NCBI RefSeq assembly: GCF_003115845.1
Contig: NZ_KZ819034.1
Span: forward strand, 62,001-126,000
From: Brenneria roseae subsp. roseae
GTDB taxonomy: Bacteria; Pseudomonadota; Gammaproteobacteria; Enterobacterales; Enterobacteriaceae
Direction: 5' to 3'
DNA: 64,000 nt
The notes under the pieces were generated by a model that was not told the origin of the DNA, searched no databases, and saw nothing but the letters and a program-made list of their open reading frames with translations. Every line of letters begins with the position of its first letter. Position 1 is the stretch's first letter. Below are positions 7,155 to 14,826 of the stretch, piece by piece. A program made the position numbers and the translations under genes.

Positions 7155-7493
7155 TCATTTATTTATTTTCTTATCATTTTCATCACGGCCATTAATAAAT
7201 CTCAATATACCGTAACGAATCTGTTTTACGCCGATAAAGCCAATTATTCCTCCCAACGCGGGCGTCAGCGTTTTTGGCAAGGAGTAATACTCAAGCGATG
7301 CAACCGCCGTCAGCGTCAATGCCCCACATAGCGCGGCTTCCAGCAACATCCTCTGCCAACTGCCACCGGTGTATGCAACACGGAGTATCGCGATGAAAAC
7401 AGCCAATAATACGCCACCGGTGGGGACATCTCCACGCCACCAGGACTGTATTAATTCATAAGCGCCTGCCCAGCTGAAGATATTCATTTGCAT
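7155..7493 (-). CDS. Second lambda S-type holin
   Basis: A 112-residue holin of the lambda S superfamily, with hydrophobic segments at about 23-40, 48-66 and 74-92 (G-G-I-I-G-F-I-G at the third) and a charged lysine-rich tail. The start at 7493 has a GGAAGG ribosome binding site five bases upstream. It begins Met-Gln-Met, again allowing two starts two codons apart. It is the first gene after the Q-type promoter and tandem terminators, the position of S in lambda. No endolysin follows directly; the next gene on this strand is the levansucrase. It may make pores for proteins encoded downstream. Confidence 0.8.
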   Translation of the reverse strand: MQMNIFSWAGAYELIQSWWRGDVPTGGVLLAVFIAILRVAYTGGSWQRMLLEAALCGALTLTAVASLEYYSLPKTLTPALGGIIGFIGVKQIRYGILRFINGRDENDKKINK

Positions 7494-7558
7494 ACTTACC
7501 TTCCGAAAAGCGAGTAGTAAAATAAGACAAGTCTTATTCAAGACGTTATTTAAGCCAT

Positions 7559-7619
7559 AAAAAAAGCCCCGAAAAAATTTCGGGGCTTAAATAAAAAAAC
7601 CTGCCATCGGCAGGTTTTT
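7559..7619 (-). terminator. Tandem terminators, tR'-like, between Q and the late genes
   Basis: Two strong intrinsic terminators follow one another on the minus strand. The first has stem AAAAACCTGCC / GGCAGGTTTTT (7595-7619). The second has stem AAGCCCCGAAA / TTTCGGGGCTT followed by a T-run (7559-7588). They lie between a promoter at 7671-7699 and the first holin, the arrangement of lambda pR'-tR' that makes late transcription depend on Q. Confidence 0.75.
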
Positions 7620-7670
7620 GCTGTTCTCCATCAGAGAGAACCGAATCAATAAATCTCCATCATGGGAATA

Positions 7671-7699
7671 AATTTAACCATTTTCAGACACGAATGCAA
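7671..7699 (-). promoter_or_regulatory. Candidate late promoter pR'
   Basis: On the minus strand a -35 box TTGCAT and a -10 box TAAATT are separated by exactly 17 bases. They lie just after the Q gene and about 50 bases before the tandem terminators. By analogy with lambda this would be the promoter whose transcripts are loaded with Q; a Q-binding element would overlap the spacer but cannot be identified by eye. Confidence 0.55.
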
Positions 7700-7735
7700 G
7701 CCTTAATTTAAAAAAATTGATCTTATTTTTATATG

Positions 7736-8422
7736 TTATCGTGACGATGAAGTGATCACTGAAAATAACTGTTCCGCCGCACCAGCTTCCTGATGACAAT
7801 GCGCGACCAGAGAGTCATAAAATACCTTCCAATTCCGCGACCATGTCCGCTGGGTTAAATCAGGCGCCAGCGTTTTTATTACTTTATACACTGCCGCCGA
7901 CGTCGGTGGTTTCAATCCAGAACCACCACAGCGGGGACACATTTTTTCTACCGTTTTTCCGCTGGCTTTTGACGCCATCAGGTCGGTGATCTTTCCTCTG
8001 CCGCCACAGCGGCAACGATACAACGGATCGTCCGCAGTTCTGCAATATTGCTCAACCGCCATTTTTGCCAGCAAGACCATGCAATGCGCCTTCTGACGGC
8101 CCGCCGCTTTCCCCACCAAAGCCGGCGCCCGCTTGAGTGCAAACCGGGCAATGCCTTCTATCGCCCTGTTCCGTTCTTTAGGATCCTTGTCGTAACGGGC
8201 CAGAATCAGACTCAGGCCTAACGCCTCGCGCGCTTGCACCATCCCCAACGCCAGCAGAATATCGCTGTCGCGGTTCTTCGCCGCAGGCGTTGGCGCGGCC
8301 CGGCTGACGGGCCGGTCGCCACCACTCGGCCGGTAGCCATACGACGGCATGGCTTCTCGGCAGGTAAACATTGCCGAGGCCGATTTGGGGCCGCACAGGC
8401 TAAGCGCATGTTCAATATTCAT
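7736..8422 (-). CDS. Q: Phage late-gene antitermination protein Q
   Basis: A 228-residue protein of the lambdoid Q family. The middle has two paired-cysteine knuckles, C-R-C-G-G-R-G and C-P-R-C-G-G-S-G, a zinc ribbon typical of Q proteins of the phage 82 type. The C-terminal part has W-S-R-N-W-K and helical segments thought to bind DNA and polymerase. Q attaches to polymerase paused near pR' and lets it pass terminators, turning on late genes. A strong AGGAGG site lies eight bases before the start. It is divergent from the repressor and directly upstream of the late promoter and tandem terminators. All early replication genes normally upstream are missing. Confidence 0.85.
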   Translation of the reverse strand: MNIEHALSLCGPKSASAMFTCREAMPSYGYRPSGGDRPVSRAAPTPAAKNRDSDILLALGMVQAREALGLSLILARYDKDPKERNRAIEGIARFALKRAPALVGKAAGRQKAHCMVLLAKMAVEQYCRTADDPLYRCRCGGRGKITDLMASKASGKTVEKMCPRCGGSGLKPPTSAAVYKVIKTLAPDLTQRTWSRNWKVFYDSLVAHCHQEAGAAEQLFSVITSSSR

Positions 8423-8614
8423 TATGGGAACCTCCTATACCACCTAACATTGTTATCTCCGATAAGCGACCCGAACGCCGGGAATAAGCCCAACCGCATT
8501 GCCACATCCAGCCAGGTTTACCGTACTCCCGGATACGTACCGCCATAACCAGCGCAGGCAACGATTCTGCTTAGGTAACGCTACTGTCATTGCGTCAAAA
8601 ATCAGGTCATTTTT

Positions 8615-8685
8615 TTGTTGATTTTATCCGCTATAAAGCAGACTATAGACAACGAAAATCAACAATACAATGAATAAATCAACAT
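8615..8685. promoter_or_regulatory. Repressor operator/promoter region with repeated half-sites
   Basis: Between the divergent Q and repressor genes the word TTGTTGATTTT (8615-8625) recurs as its exact inverse AAAATCAACAA at 8655-8665 and again as AAATCAACAT at 8676-8685. These are good candidates for operators bound by the cI-like repressor. A TATAAA (8632-8637) lies between them. No LexA box (CTGT-N8-ACAG) is visible. The stretch 8423-8614 shows nothing else I can name. Confidence 0.5.
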
Positions 8686-8710
8686 AGTGTTTATTTTTAA
8701 GTTGGTGAAA

Positions 8711-9409
8711 ATGACAGAGCTTAGCGAACGCCTGCGCTACCTGATGCGCGAAGAAAAAATGAAGCAAAAGGATTTGGCGGAAATGATTGGCACCTCGCCG
8801 CAGACGGTGAATAACTGGTTAAAACGCGGCACGCTGAGCCGTGAATCCGCACAGGCCATCAATGAAAAAACCGGTTATTCACTGGACTGGTTGCTTAATG
8901 GTGTCGGTCAGCCGAAACCGGGAAGCAGTAATTTCAAGGCTTCCCGCCTGCATGTGACCGAATGGGAAAGCACCGATAACGATGACGACGAATTTGTGGA
9001 AGTATCGTTACTTGGCGTCCGGCTATCCGCTGGCGGCGGCGCGTATGATATTGATGAAGATGAAGTCTATGCCCTGCCTTTTCGCGCTCACACGCTGCGA
9101 CGGCTGGGAATTCGGGTTGAAGATACCCGGGTGGTGACGGTGATGGGCGATAGCATGGAACCCAAACTGTCGGATGGCGATAAAGTTGCCGTCAATCTCT
9201 CGGATCGCCAAATCCGGGACGGCAAAATGTACGCCATTCGCATGGGAGAATTGCAGCGCGTCAAAGCACTCATCAAACGTCCTGACGGCAGTATCATTGT
9301 GCGCTCTTACAACCCGACGTATGGCGATGAGATTGTCACCAAAGAACAGATTATCAACGGTGAGCTGGCCGTGATTGGGCGCGTATGGTGGGTATCCGCG
9401 CTGGTATAA
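8711..9409 (+). CDS. cI/LexA-like self-cleaving prophage repressor
   Basis: A 232-residue repressor. Residues 1-60 form a helix-turn-helix (K-Q-K-D-L-A-E-M-I-G then T-V-N-N-W). The C-terminal half is an S24 peptidase: cleavage site A107-G108 in L-S-A-G-G, nucleophile S148 in G-D-S-M-E-P and lysine K185 in R-V-K-A. Such repressors cut themselves when RecA is activated, so the neighbouring operators should be freed after DNA damage. The start at 8711 is preferred over an upstream Met at 8687 because it puts the HTH at the usual position. The catalytic set is intact, so the island probably remains SOS-inducible. It is the rightmost phage gene. Confidence 0.88.
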   Translation: MTELSERLRYLMREEKMKQKDLAEMIGTSPQTVNNWLKRGTLSRESAQAINEKTGYSLDWLLNGVGQPKPGSSNFKASRLHVTEWESTDNDDDEFVEVSLLGVRLSAGGGAYDIDEDEVYALPFRAHTLRRLGIRVEDTRVVTVMGDSMEPKLSDGDKVAVNLSDRQIRDGKMYAIRMGELQRVKALIKRPDGSIIVRSYNPTYGDEIVTKEQIINGELAVIGRVWWVSALV

Positions 9410-9524
9410 GCCACGCGGTCATAGAGAAACCGCTGACCGGGTAGTGGTGGCGCCGAACGGATGTAAATCCTCATCGACAATCCAGTGCGGATAGCCAGAT
9501 AGCGTAAAAAAGCCGATGAATTTT

Positions 9525-10241
9525 TCAACAATACAGAAACGTGGTGACATCATGCGGTCTGAGCAGATAGACCCCTTTGAACCGACGACCGGCGTAAAAC
9601 TGCGGCGTCAGATCGGCCAGCAACTCCAGTTCAAAAGTCTGTTTGGTGCAGTCTAATGCCACCATCCTGGCATCAAGAAAATCAAAGTAACGTTTGACCT
9701 GTGGATACAGCGCCTTGAACAGGCTCTCTTTGGCAGAAAAACTCAACGTCAACAGGCAGCGGAATGCTTCCTCCCGTTCGTGAAACCATTGATATTCTTC
9801 TTCATCAACAATACCCGGCCAAAGAGATTGCGCCCGCGCCTCGGACATATATGCCTCAATATCCACCCCGACGCAGGAGAGTGCATCACTTTGGAGATGC
9901 GCAGCACACAAGACGCTTTCCGCATGGTGGCTCAAAGAGCCGGTAATATTCTCAGGCCACTGCGGAGAACGATCGTCACCGCTATTCAGGACGAAATTCG
10001 CATACCCCAGTTCACGCAGGACATGTCTGGCCAAATACCGTCCAGCCAGATACTCGGCGCGACGTTTGGGTACAGAACGCTCAAGCGCCTCTGAAAAAGG
10101 GATACCGGCTTGAGAAAACAAGGCATCGGAATAAGCAGACAAACGGAAATGACAGCGAGCGACAATACCGGGATATGTGGCGCCATCCATTGCCTGCGGG
10201 AAAGTTATCCATTCAACATCATCAATAAAAGCAGAAAGCAT
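9525..10241 (-). CDS. 4'-phosphopantetheinyl transferase (EntD/Sfp type)
   Basis: A 238-residue enzyme that moves phosphopantetheine from CoA onto carrier-protein domains of nonribosomal peptide or polyketide synthases. The signatures are G-V-D-I-E with the magnesium-binding acid pair and F-S-A-K-E-S-L-F-K-A near the C-terminus; the N-terminal P-K-R-R-A-E-Y-L-A-G-R is also typical of EntD. No synthase genes are nearby, so the target lies elsewhere, for example a siderophore cluster. It is the first chromosomal gene after the phage region; the 115 bases between the repressor stop and its own stop hold nothing I recognise. Confidence 0.85.
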   Translation of the reverse strand: MLSAFIDDVEWITFPQAMDGATYPGIVARCHFRLSAYSDALFSQAGIPFSEALERSVPKRRAEYLAGRYLARHVLRELGYANFVLNSGDDRSPQWPENITGSLSHHAESVLCAAHLQSDALSCVGVDIEAYMSEARAQSLWPGIVDEEEYQWFHEREEAFRCLLTLSFSAKESLFKALYPQVKRYFDFLDARMVALDCTKQTFELELLADLTPQFYAGRRFKGVYLLRPHDVTTFLYC

Positions 10242-10346
10242 GTCAGGTTACTCTTGAAGGGGAAATCACACTCAGGGCAATCCAGCACCTCAACCTTCAA
10301 TGAATAATGGGCGACTCCCCGCCCATCATCACTCAATCAAGAACCA

Positions 10347-11624
10347 TTACAGCGCTAAAAAGAACCCTGCGATGCTGGCGCTCATCAGGTTGGAAAGCGT
10401 CCCCGCGATCACTGCTTTCAAACCAAACCGGGCAATATCCTGACGTCGGCTCGGCGCCATACTACCCAGTCCTCCAATAAGGATAGCTATCGATGACAGG
10501 TTAGCAAACCCACAAAGTGCGAACGAGATAATCGCCTTGGTATGATCGGACAGCACCTGCAAACCAGCGGCGACAACAGAATCGTCAGCTTTCAGGTACT
10601 CGCTAAAATTCATGTAGGCAACGAACTCATTGACGATCAGCTTTTGACCAATAAACGATCCGGCGATGGTTGCCTCATCCCAGGGAACGCCAATCAAAAA
10701 CGCCACCGGCGAGAAGAGCCAGCCTAAAATCAGCTCCATCGACAGCTGAGGATAGTTAAACCAACCACCTACCCCGCCGAGAATACCATTAAGCAACGCA
10801 ATCAGCGCGATAAATGCCAGCAGCATAGCGCCCACATTCAGCGCCAGCTGCATGCCGGAAGCCGCACCGCTGGCCGCGGCATCAATTACATTGGCCGGTT
10901 TGTCTTCCGGGTCGACAAATCCGCTAATTTCATCACGGTCATGGGTGTTTTCCGTTTCAGGCACCATCAGCTTGGCAAACAGTAAACCGCCGGGAGCGGC
11001 CATAAAGGAGGCGGCAATCAGATACTCCAGCGGCACGCCCATCTGGGCATAGCCGGCCATAACCGAACCTGCAATGGAAGCCAGCCCGCCACACATCACG
11101 GCAAACAATTCGGACTGTGTCATATTGGCGATATACGGACGAACCACCAGCGGTGCTTCCGTCTGACCAACGAAAATATTCGCGGTGGCGGAAAGCGATT
11201 CCGTGCGCGATGTACCCAGCAGTTTCTGTAATCCCCCGCCAAGCAAACGAATAACCCATTGCATAATGCCCATGTAATAAAGCACGGCGATCAGTGACGA
11301 GAAGAAAACAATGATAGGCAGCACTCGAAGCGCAAAAACAAAGCCGCCGCCGCCAAAGACTTCAAACATCTTGTCAGAAGTCAGGCCACCGAACATAAAG
11401 GAAACGCCCTGATTACCATATGAAATGATGTTGGCCACGCCTTCCGTCATACCACCTAAAACCCGGCGTCCCAATGGCACATACAGCACTAATGCCCCAA
11501 TACCAATCTGAATAATGAAAGCACCCAATACGGTACGTAATCTGATCGCCTTACGATTACTGGAAAGCATAACCGCAAACAATATCAGTACAATCATGCC
11601 AATAAGACTCATGATGAGTTGCAT
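10347..11624 (-). CDS. nupC: Concentrative nucleoside transporter, NupC family
   Basis: A 425-residue inner-membrane cation-coupled nucleoside symporter. It resembles Vibrio cholerae CNT (the structurally solved NupC) and E. coli NupX more than E. coli NupC. The nucleoside-binding segments are complete: G-Q-T-E-A-P in the first hairpin, N-E-F-V-A-Y with the ribose-binding glutamate, and C-G-F-A-N-L-S-S-I with the Phe, Asn and Ser contacts. It stands alone on the minus strand. A CRP-type site lies about 240 bases upstream, and direct repeats AACGATCATT at 11652 and 11669 may bind a nucleoside regulator such as CytR; that is an inference. Confidence 0.88.
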   Translation of the reverse strand: MQLIMSLIGMIVLILFAVMLSSNRKAIRLRTVLGAFIIQIGIGALVLYVPLGRRVLGGMTEGVANIISYGNQGVSFMFGGLTSDKMFEVFGGGGFVFALRVLPIIVFFSSLIAVLYYMGIMQWVIRLLGGGLQKLLGTSRTESLSATANIFVGQTEAPLVVRPYIANMTQSELFAVMCGGLASIAGSVMAGYAQMGVPLEYLIAASFMAAPGGLLFAKLMVPETENTHDRDEISGFVDPEDKPANVIDAAASGAASGMQLALNVGAMLLAFIALIALLNGILGGVGGWFNYPQLSMELILGWLFSPVAFLIGVPWDEATIAGSFIGQKLIVNEFVAYMNFSEYLKADDSVVAAGLQVLSDHTKAIISFALCGFANLSSIAILIGGLGSMAPSRRQDIARFGLKAVIAGTLSNLMSASIAGFFLAL

Positions 11625-11857
11625 GTGTCATTCCCTTTAGTACGTTGTGATAACGATCATTTCTTGAAAACGATCATTCTTAAAATTTGATAACAACCGT
11701 TTTGGTAACAACGATTCATGGTCGCAGCGGGACGTCGATCGCCCGACAAGGCGGGAAACCAGAAACTATCGGTTGAGCTGGTTATAGAGACGGACTCCGG
11801 GCAGCAGCCAACTTATGTCATAAATACATACAACATCGAATAAGCCAAAATGCAAAA

Positions 11858-11875
11858 TAGTGATGTGCATCACAC
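11858..11875. promoter_or_regulatory. CRP-type site upstream of nupC
   Basis: The core GTGA-TGTGCA-TCAC (11860-11873) is a perfect CRP half-site pair with a 6-base spacer in an AT-rich setting. CRP commonly activates nucleoside transporter genes together with CytR control. The gap 11625-11976 contains no gene. Confidence 0.6.
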
Positions 11876-11976
11876 TTTTGTTGTAGTTATATGAAAAAAC
11901 AATGGCTGATTCGCGAATTTCTACACAAAAATCGCACTAAGTCACGCCTCTGGCGAGGCAAAACGCGAGCGCGTTT

Positions 11977-12795
11977 TCATCTGAGATCAAAGAGTCGGAG
12001 TGTATTTTGATAGATCGCCGCCGCCAGTTCCTCAGCGGGCTCTGGCCGTAACTGGCAGAGAGACCGGAATACGTCGATGACCCGTTCGGGGCGATTAGGT
12101 TGGCCCTGATAACCACTGACCGGCATATCCGGCGCGTCAGTTTCCAGCAGCAGGCGATCGAGAGGGAGACGGGCAATAGCCTGACGGGTCTTATTGGCTC
12201 TGGAATAGCTAATCGTCCCGCCAACGCCAATAAAATAGCCCAGCCGGATGAACGCCTGAGCCTGTTCCAGGCTACCGGCAAATCCGTGGACGACGCCAGT
12301 ACGCGGCACATCAACGCGGCGTAACAGCTGCGCCAGCCGATCGTGGGTACGGCGCGAATGGAGGATGACCGGAAGATCGTACTGTTTCGCCAGTTTCAGC
12401 TGCGCCTCAAGCATCATACATTGGCGCTCAAACTGCGGTTCCTGCATATAAAGATCCAACCCTATTTCCCCCACCGCCACCAGCTTCTCCGGTCTCTGCT
12501 GTAAGTTCGCTGCTAACTGTGCCAGATCGGCGTCGGCATGCCGGGAAATATATAACGGGTGCAACCCAAGGGCGGAATAAAGGGGGGAATGCGAACGCGC
12601 CAGAGTCAGTACACGTTCAAAGTGGCGAGACGCCACGGCAGGAATAATAATACGTTCAACGCCTGCTTCGGCAGCCAATTGAAGGCTGACCACACAGTTG
12701 TCGTAAAACAACGGAAAATCGAAATGACAATGGGTATCGATAAAAGGGGAGCGAGTCGCAAGCTCAGGGCTTCCGACAGAAGGTAGCATCGACAC
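11977..12795 (-). CDS. yjjV: TatD-family metal-dependent hydrolase YjjV
   Basis: A 272-residue amidohydrolase-fold enzyme of the TatD DNase family. Metal-binding motifs are present in order: D-T-H-C-H at the N-terminus, G-E-I-G-L-D, H-S-R, V-H-G-F and E-T-D-A-P. E. coli YjjV is about 259 residues; the extra N-terminal residues suggest the true start may be slightly downstream. The substrate in the cell is not settled; relatives remove 3' nucleotides from DNA. It occupies its usual place in the osmY-ytjA-(yjjU)-yjjV neighbourhood; yjjU is absent here. Confidence 0.88.
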   Translation of the reverse strand: MSMLPSVGSPELATRSPFIDTHCHFDFPLFYDNCVVSLQLAAEAGVERIIIPAVASRHFERVLTLARSHSPLYSALGLHPLYISRHADADLAQLAANLQQRPEKLVAVGEIGLDLYMQEPQFERQCMMLEAQLKLAKQYDLPVILHSRRTHDRLAQLLRRVDVPRTGVVHGFAGSLEQAQAFIRLGYFIGVGGTISYSRANKTRQAIARLPLDRLLLETDAPDMPVSGYQGQPNRPERVIDVFRSLCQLRPEPAEELAAAIYQNTLRLFDLR

Positions 12796-12807
12796 GCGTC
12801 TTTATCC

Positions 12808-12999
12808 TCAGTGTAGTACTCTCTCCTCTGAGGATACCCGTTCATTGGCCTTTCCGTAACCCTCTTGCACCACGCCGGATAGATAACCATTATTTCCTTC
12901 CAGCCAGGCGCAATCACTGTCAAACCATTCAGCCCACAGCGTCCAGAAGTTCCCTTTCCACTGTTTCCATTTGCCTACAACGATATCGCTATTCATCAT
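12808..12999 (-). CDS. CsbD-like stress protein
   Basis: A 63-residue protein of the CsbD family (E. coli YjbJ type), seen from G-K-W-K-Q-W-K-G, then W-L-E-G and L-S-G-V-V-Q-E-G-Y-G. CsbD proteins accumulate under general stress and have no assigned activity. Two adjacent ATGs (12999, 12996) follow an AGGAGG box; the second is better spaced. It contains several tryptophans and one cysteine, unusual for this charged family. It precedes yjjV on the same strand with a 12-base gap, so the two may be co-transcribed. Confidence 0.75.
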   Translation of the reverse strand: MMNSDIVVGKWKQWKGNFWTLWAEWFDSDCAWLEGNNGYLSGVVQEGYGKANERVSSEERVLH

Positions 13000-13008
13000 A
13001 GTCCTCCT

Positions 13009-13391
13009 GATAAAAGATCGAGATTCAGCAAACCACCACGAACAGTGTGATAGTTTTATGTTACAGCGGCATGGCAGTTCTGTCTTTCAGAAAATGTCCG
13101 ATTATCCCAATAGATTTGTGACGGCCGCCTGCCCGTCCACGGAGCCAACGCCATGCGTTGTTAAAAAACACTCCCGGCGTTTTTTCAAGATGCAGAAAGG
13201 CACCAACCAGACGTTTGGGCGCGATGAGAATCCGCCGGAAGTAGAATTTGAATGCTGTTCGACACGACCCCAAAAGGGGGCAGGCCCGATGAGGCGTTAA
13301 AAGCCCCACGTACCTGTTTGGCTAGCGGAATAAAAGCGTGACGGGTATTGCCCCGTCAGAGTATGTAAAGCGGAAAGGCAAGATGAAAAGC
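13009..13391. other. Intergenic stretch without a recognisable gene
   Basis: About 380 bases between the CsbD-like gene and ytjA. Short open frames exist on both strands but none has a family signature. In E. coli yjjU would lie near here; no remnant of it can be read. Confidence 0.4.
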
Positions 13392-13553
13392 CTAAGGCCG
13401 TTTGCGGTTGGTAAACAGGCTCACCAGGAACACGATAATCCCGACAACAAAGACAATCTTAGCCGCACCTGCTGCGGTTCCCGCCAGACCACCGAAACCC
13501 AAGGCGGCAGCGATCAATGCAATAACTAAAAAGATAATACCCCAATGAAACAT
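13392..13553 (-). CDS. ytjA: Small membrane protein YtjA (DUF1328)
   Basis: A 53-residue inner-membrane protein opening M-F-H-W-G-I-I-F-L. It has two hydrophobic helices (about 4-20 and 30-47) separated by a glycine/alanine-rich turn ([11 protein letters not shown]), then a basic end N-R-K-R-P. It matches the DUF1328 family, whose function is unknown. An AAGGAG ribosome binding site lies six bases before the start. Next to osmY as in E. coli. Confidence 0.88.
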   Translation of the reverse strand: MFHWGIIFLVIALIAAALGFGGLAGTAAGAAKIVFVVGIIVFLVSLFTNRKRP

Positions 13554-13698
13554 ACGCTCTCCTTACCAGAAAATTAACAATCATGACGGTCATCCTAACG
13601 CGAGTAATGCATCCAGATTGCGTATCCAGCGTGGTAGTGCCATGTTGTGTTGATGGTGGCGGGCCACCGTTAAACGGTACCCGCTGTAAAAAATGGGA

Positions 13699-14310
13699 TT
13701 ATTTGACGGTTAAACTGTTTTTTACGCTTTTAACACCGTCAATAGACTTGGCGATACTTTCAGCTCGCGCAGACTGTGCCTGGTTGTCCACGTCACCACT
13801 CAGCAAGACAACGCCGTCCTGCGTTTCCACTGCCACTTTACGTGAAGGAACAATATCATCAGCCAGTAGCTTAGCTTTGATGGTACTGGTGGTCATGGCA
13901 TCACCCGCATAAGCACTAACCGATTGCGATGCGGTGTCTTTAACCTGTAGTTTGTCACTGACAGACGTAACCCCTTCAGTCCCGGCGGCAATGCCCACGG
14001 CACGGGTCGCTATCTCCTGACTGCCGACAAAACCGCTTAGCGTTACCACCCCCTGGGTGGTCTCAACAGAAATGTCGCCGCTGGTAATGGCTTTATCTTC
14101 CAGCAAGGCACTTTTTACTTTTGCTGTTGTTGCACTGTCGCTCATGTAGCCTGAAGCTTTATTTGCGGAACTATCGATTTTCTCACCAGTAGTATCAGCA
14201 ATACGTTGTATTTTCTGTCCCGCGGTCCCTTCAGCCAGGGCAGTACCACCGGCCAGCACCGATCCCAGAACGACAGCGATCAGCGATTGTGTAAGTTTGG
14301 TTTTTCTCAT
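13699..14310 (-). CDS. osmY: Periplasmic osmotic-stress protein OsmY
   Basis: A 203-residue periplasmic chaperone-like protein induced by high osmolarity and in stationary phase. A cleavable signal peptide is visible, with basic M-R-K-T-K-L, a hydrophobic core and cleavage after A-L-A. Two BON domains follow at about residues 60-125 and 135-203, each with the conserved glycine in V-V-x-L-S-G. The upstream gap is AT-rich, as expected for a sigma S/H-NS-controlled promoter, but I cannot place the promoter exactly. Order prfC-osmY-ytjA is conserved in enterobacteria. Confidence 0.93.
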   Translation of the reverse strand: MRKTKLTQSLIAVVLGSVLAGGTALAEGTAGQKIQRIADTTGEKIDSSANKASGYMSDSATTAKVKSALLEDKAITSGDISVETTQGVVTLSGFVGSQEIATRAVGIAAGTEGVTSVSDKLQVKDTASQSVSAYAGDAMTTSTIKAKLLADDIVPSRKVAVETQDGVVLLSGDVDNQAQSARAESIAKSIDGVKSVKNSLTVK

Positions 14311-14747
14311 CGATTTCTTCCTTTATGTTTTTCTCTATTACGCCCGTTTATGCCAAAACGCCGCACATCGGGCCGCATTAACGCAGGATAATTACGCAGG
14401 TGATTCAGGTCTGACATCAGCACCCTGAAGCGTTTGATAACGTCGCAAAAACAACGCAATAACCAGATATTTATTTTATAAAAAACAAATAAGTTAAAAT
14501 AACAAACCACCTATAATCGCGTTAACAGTTAAACAAACTAAAACACTCAATACGTTGTTAACTATAGACCACTAAATGAAAAATCACAGGCGGATTGGAA
14601 GGAAAGGGGCGAAACACGCAGGAATTCAGATTTGTCTGTGACGTGCAGAACAACGCAATCCTTTGGATGGGGAAGATATAATTTATTGATATACATATAA
14701 AAATATGCGAACCAACACGCAGTGAAAGCGTATCGATTCGCATATCT

Positions 14748-14785
14748 GAATTTCAAAACCGAATTTCAAAACCAAATTTCAAAAC
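14748..14785. repeat. Three-copy 13-bp tandem repeat downstream of prfC
   Basis: The unit GAATTTCAAAACC occurs twice exactly and a third time as AAATTTCAAAAC. It lies about 40 bases after the prfC stop. An inverted repeat ATATGCGAA / TTCGCATAT (14703-14711, 14737-14745) is directly beside it. The rest of 14311-14826, the gap between osmY and prfC, holds no gene. Confidence 0.7.
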
Positions 14786-14826
14786 AAGAGAGTACGAGAC
14801 TATGCTGTTTATTTAAACAACGTCAA

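Noticed and set aside
8423..8710. LexA (SOS) box near the repressor or Q
   Set aside because: No CTGT-N8-ACAG match was found; SOS response is expected through repressor self-cleavage instead.
13061..13309. Open frame of 82 codons on the minus strand beyond the CsbD-like gene
   Set aside because: Basic, low-complexity product with no family match and an overlapping plus-strand frame of similar size; probably chance.
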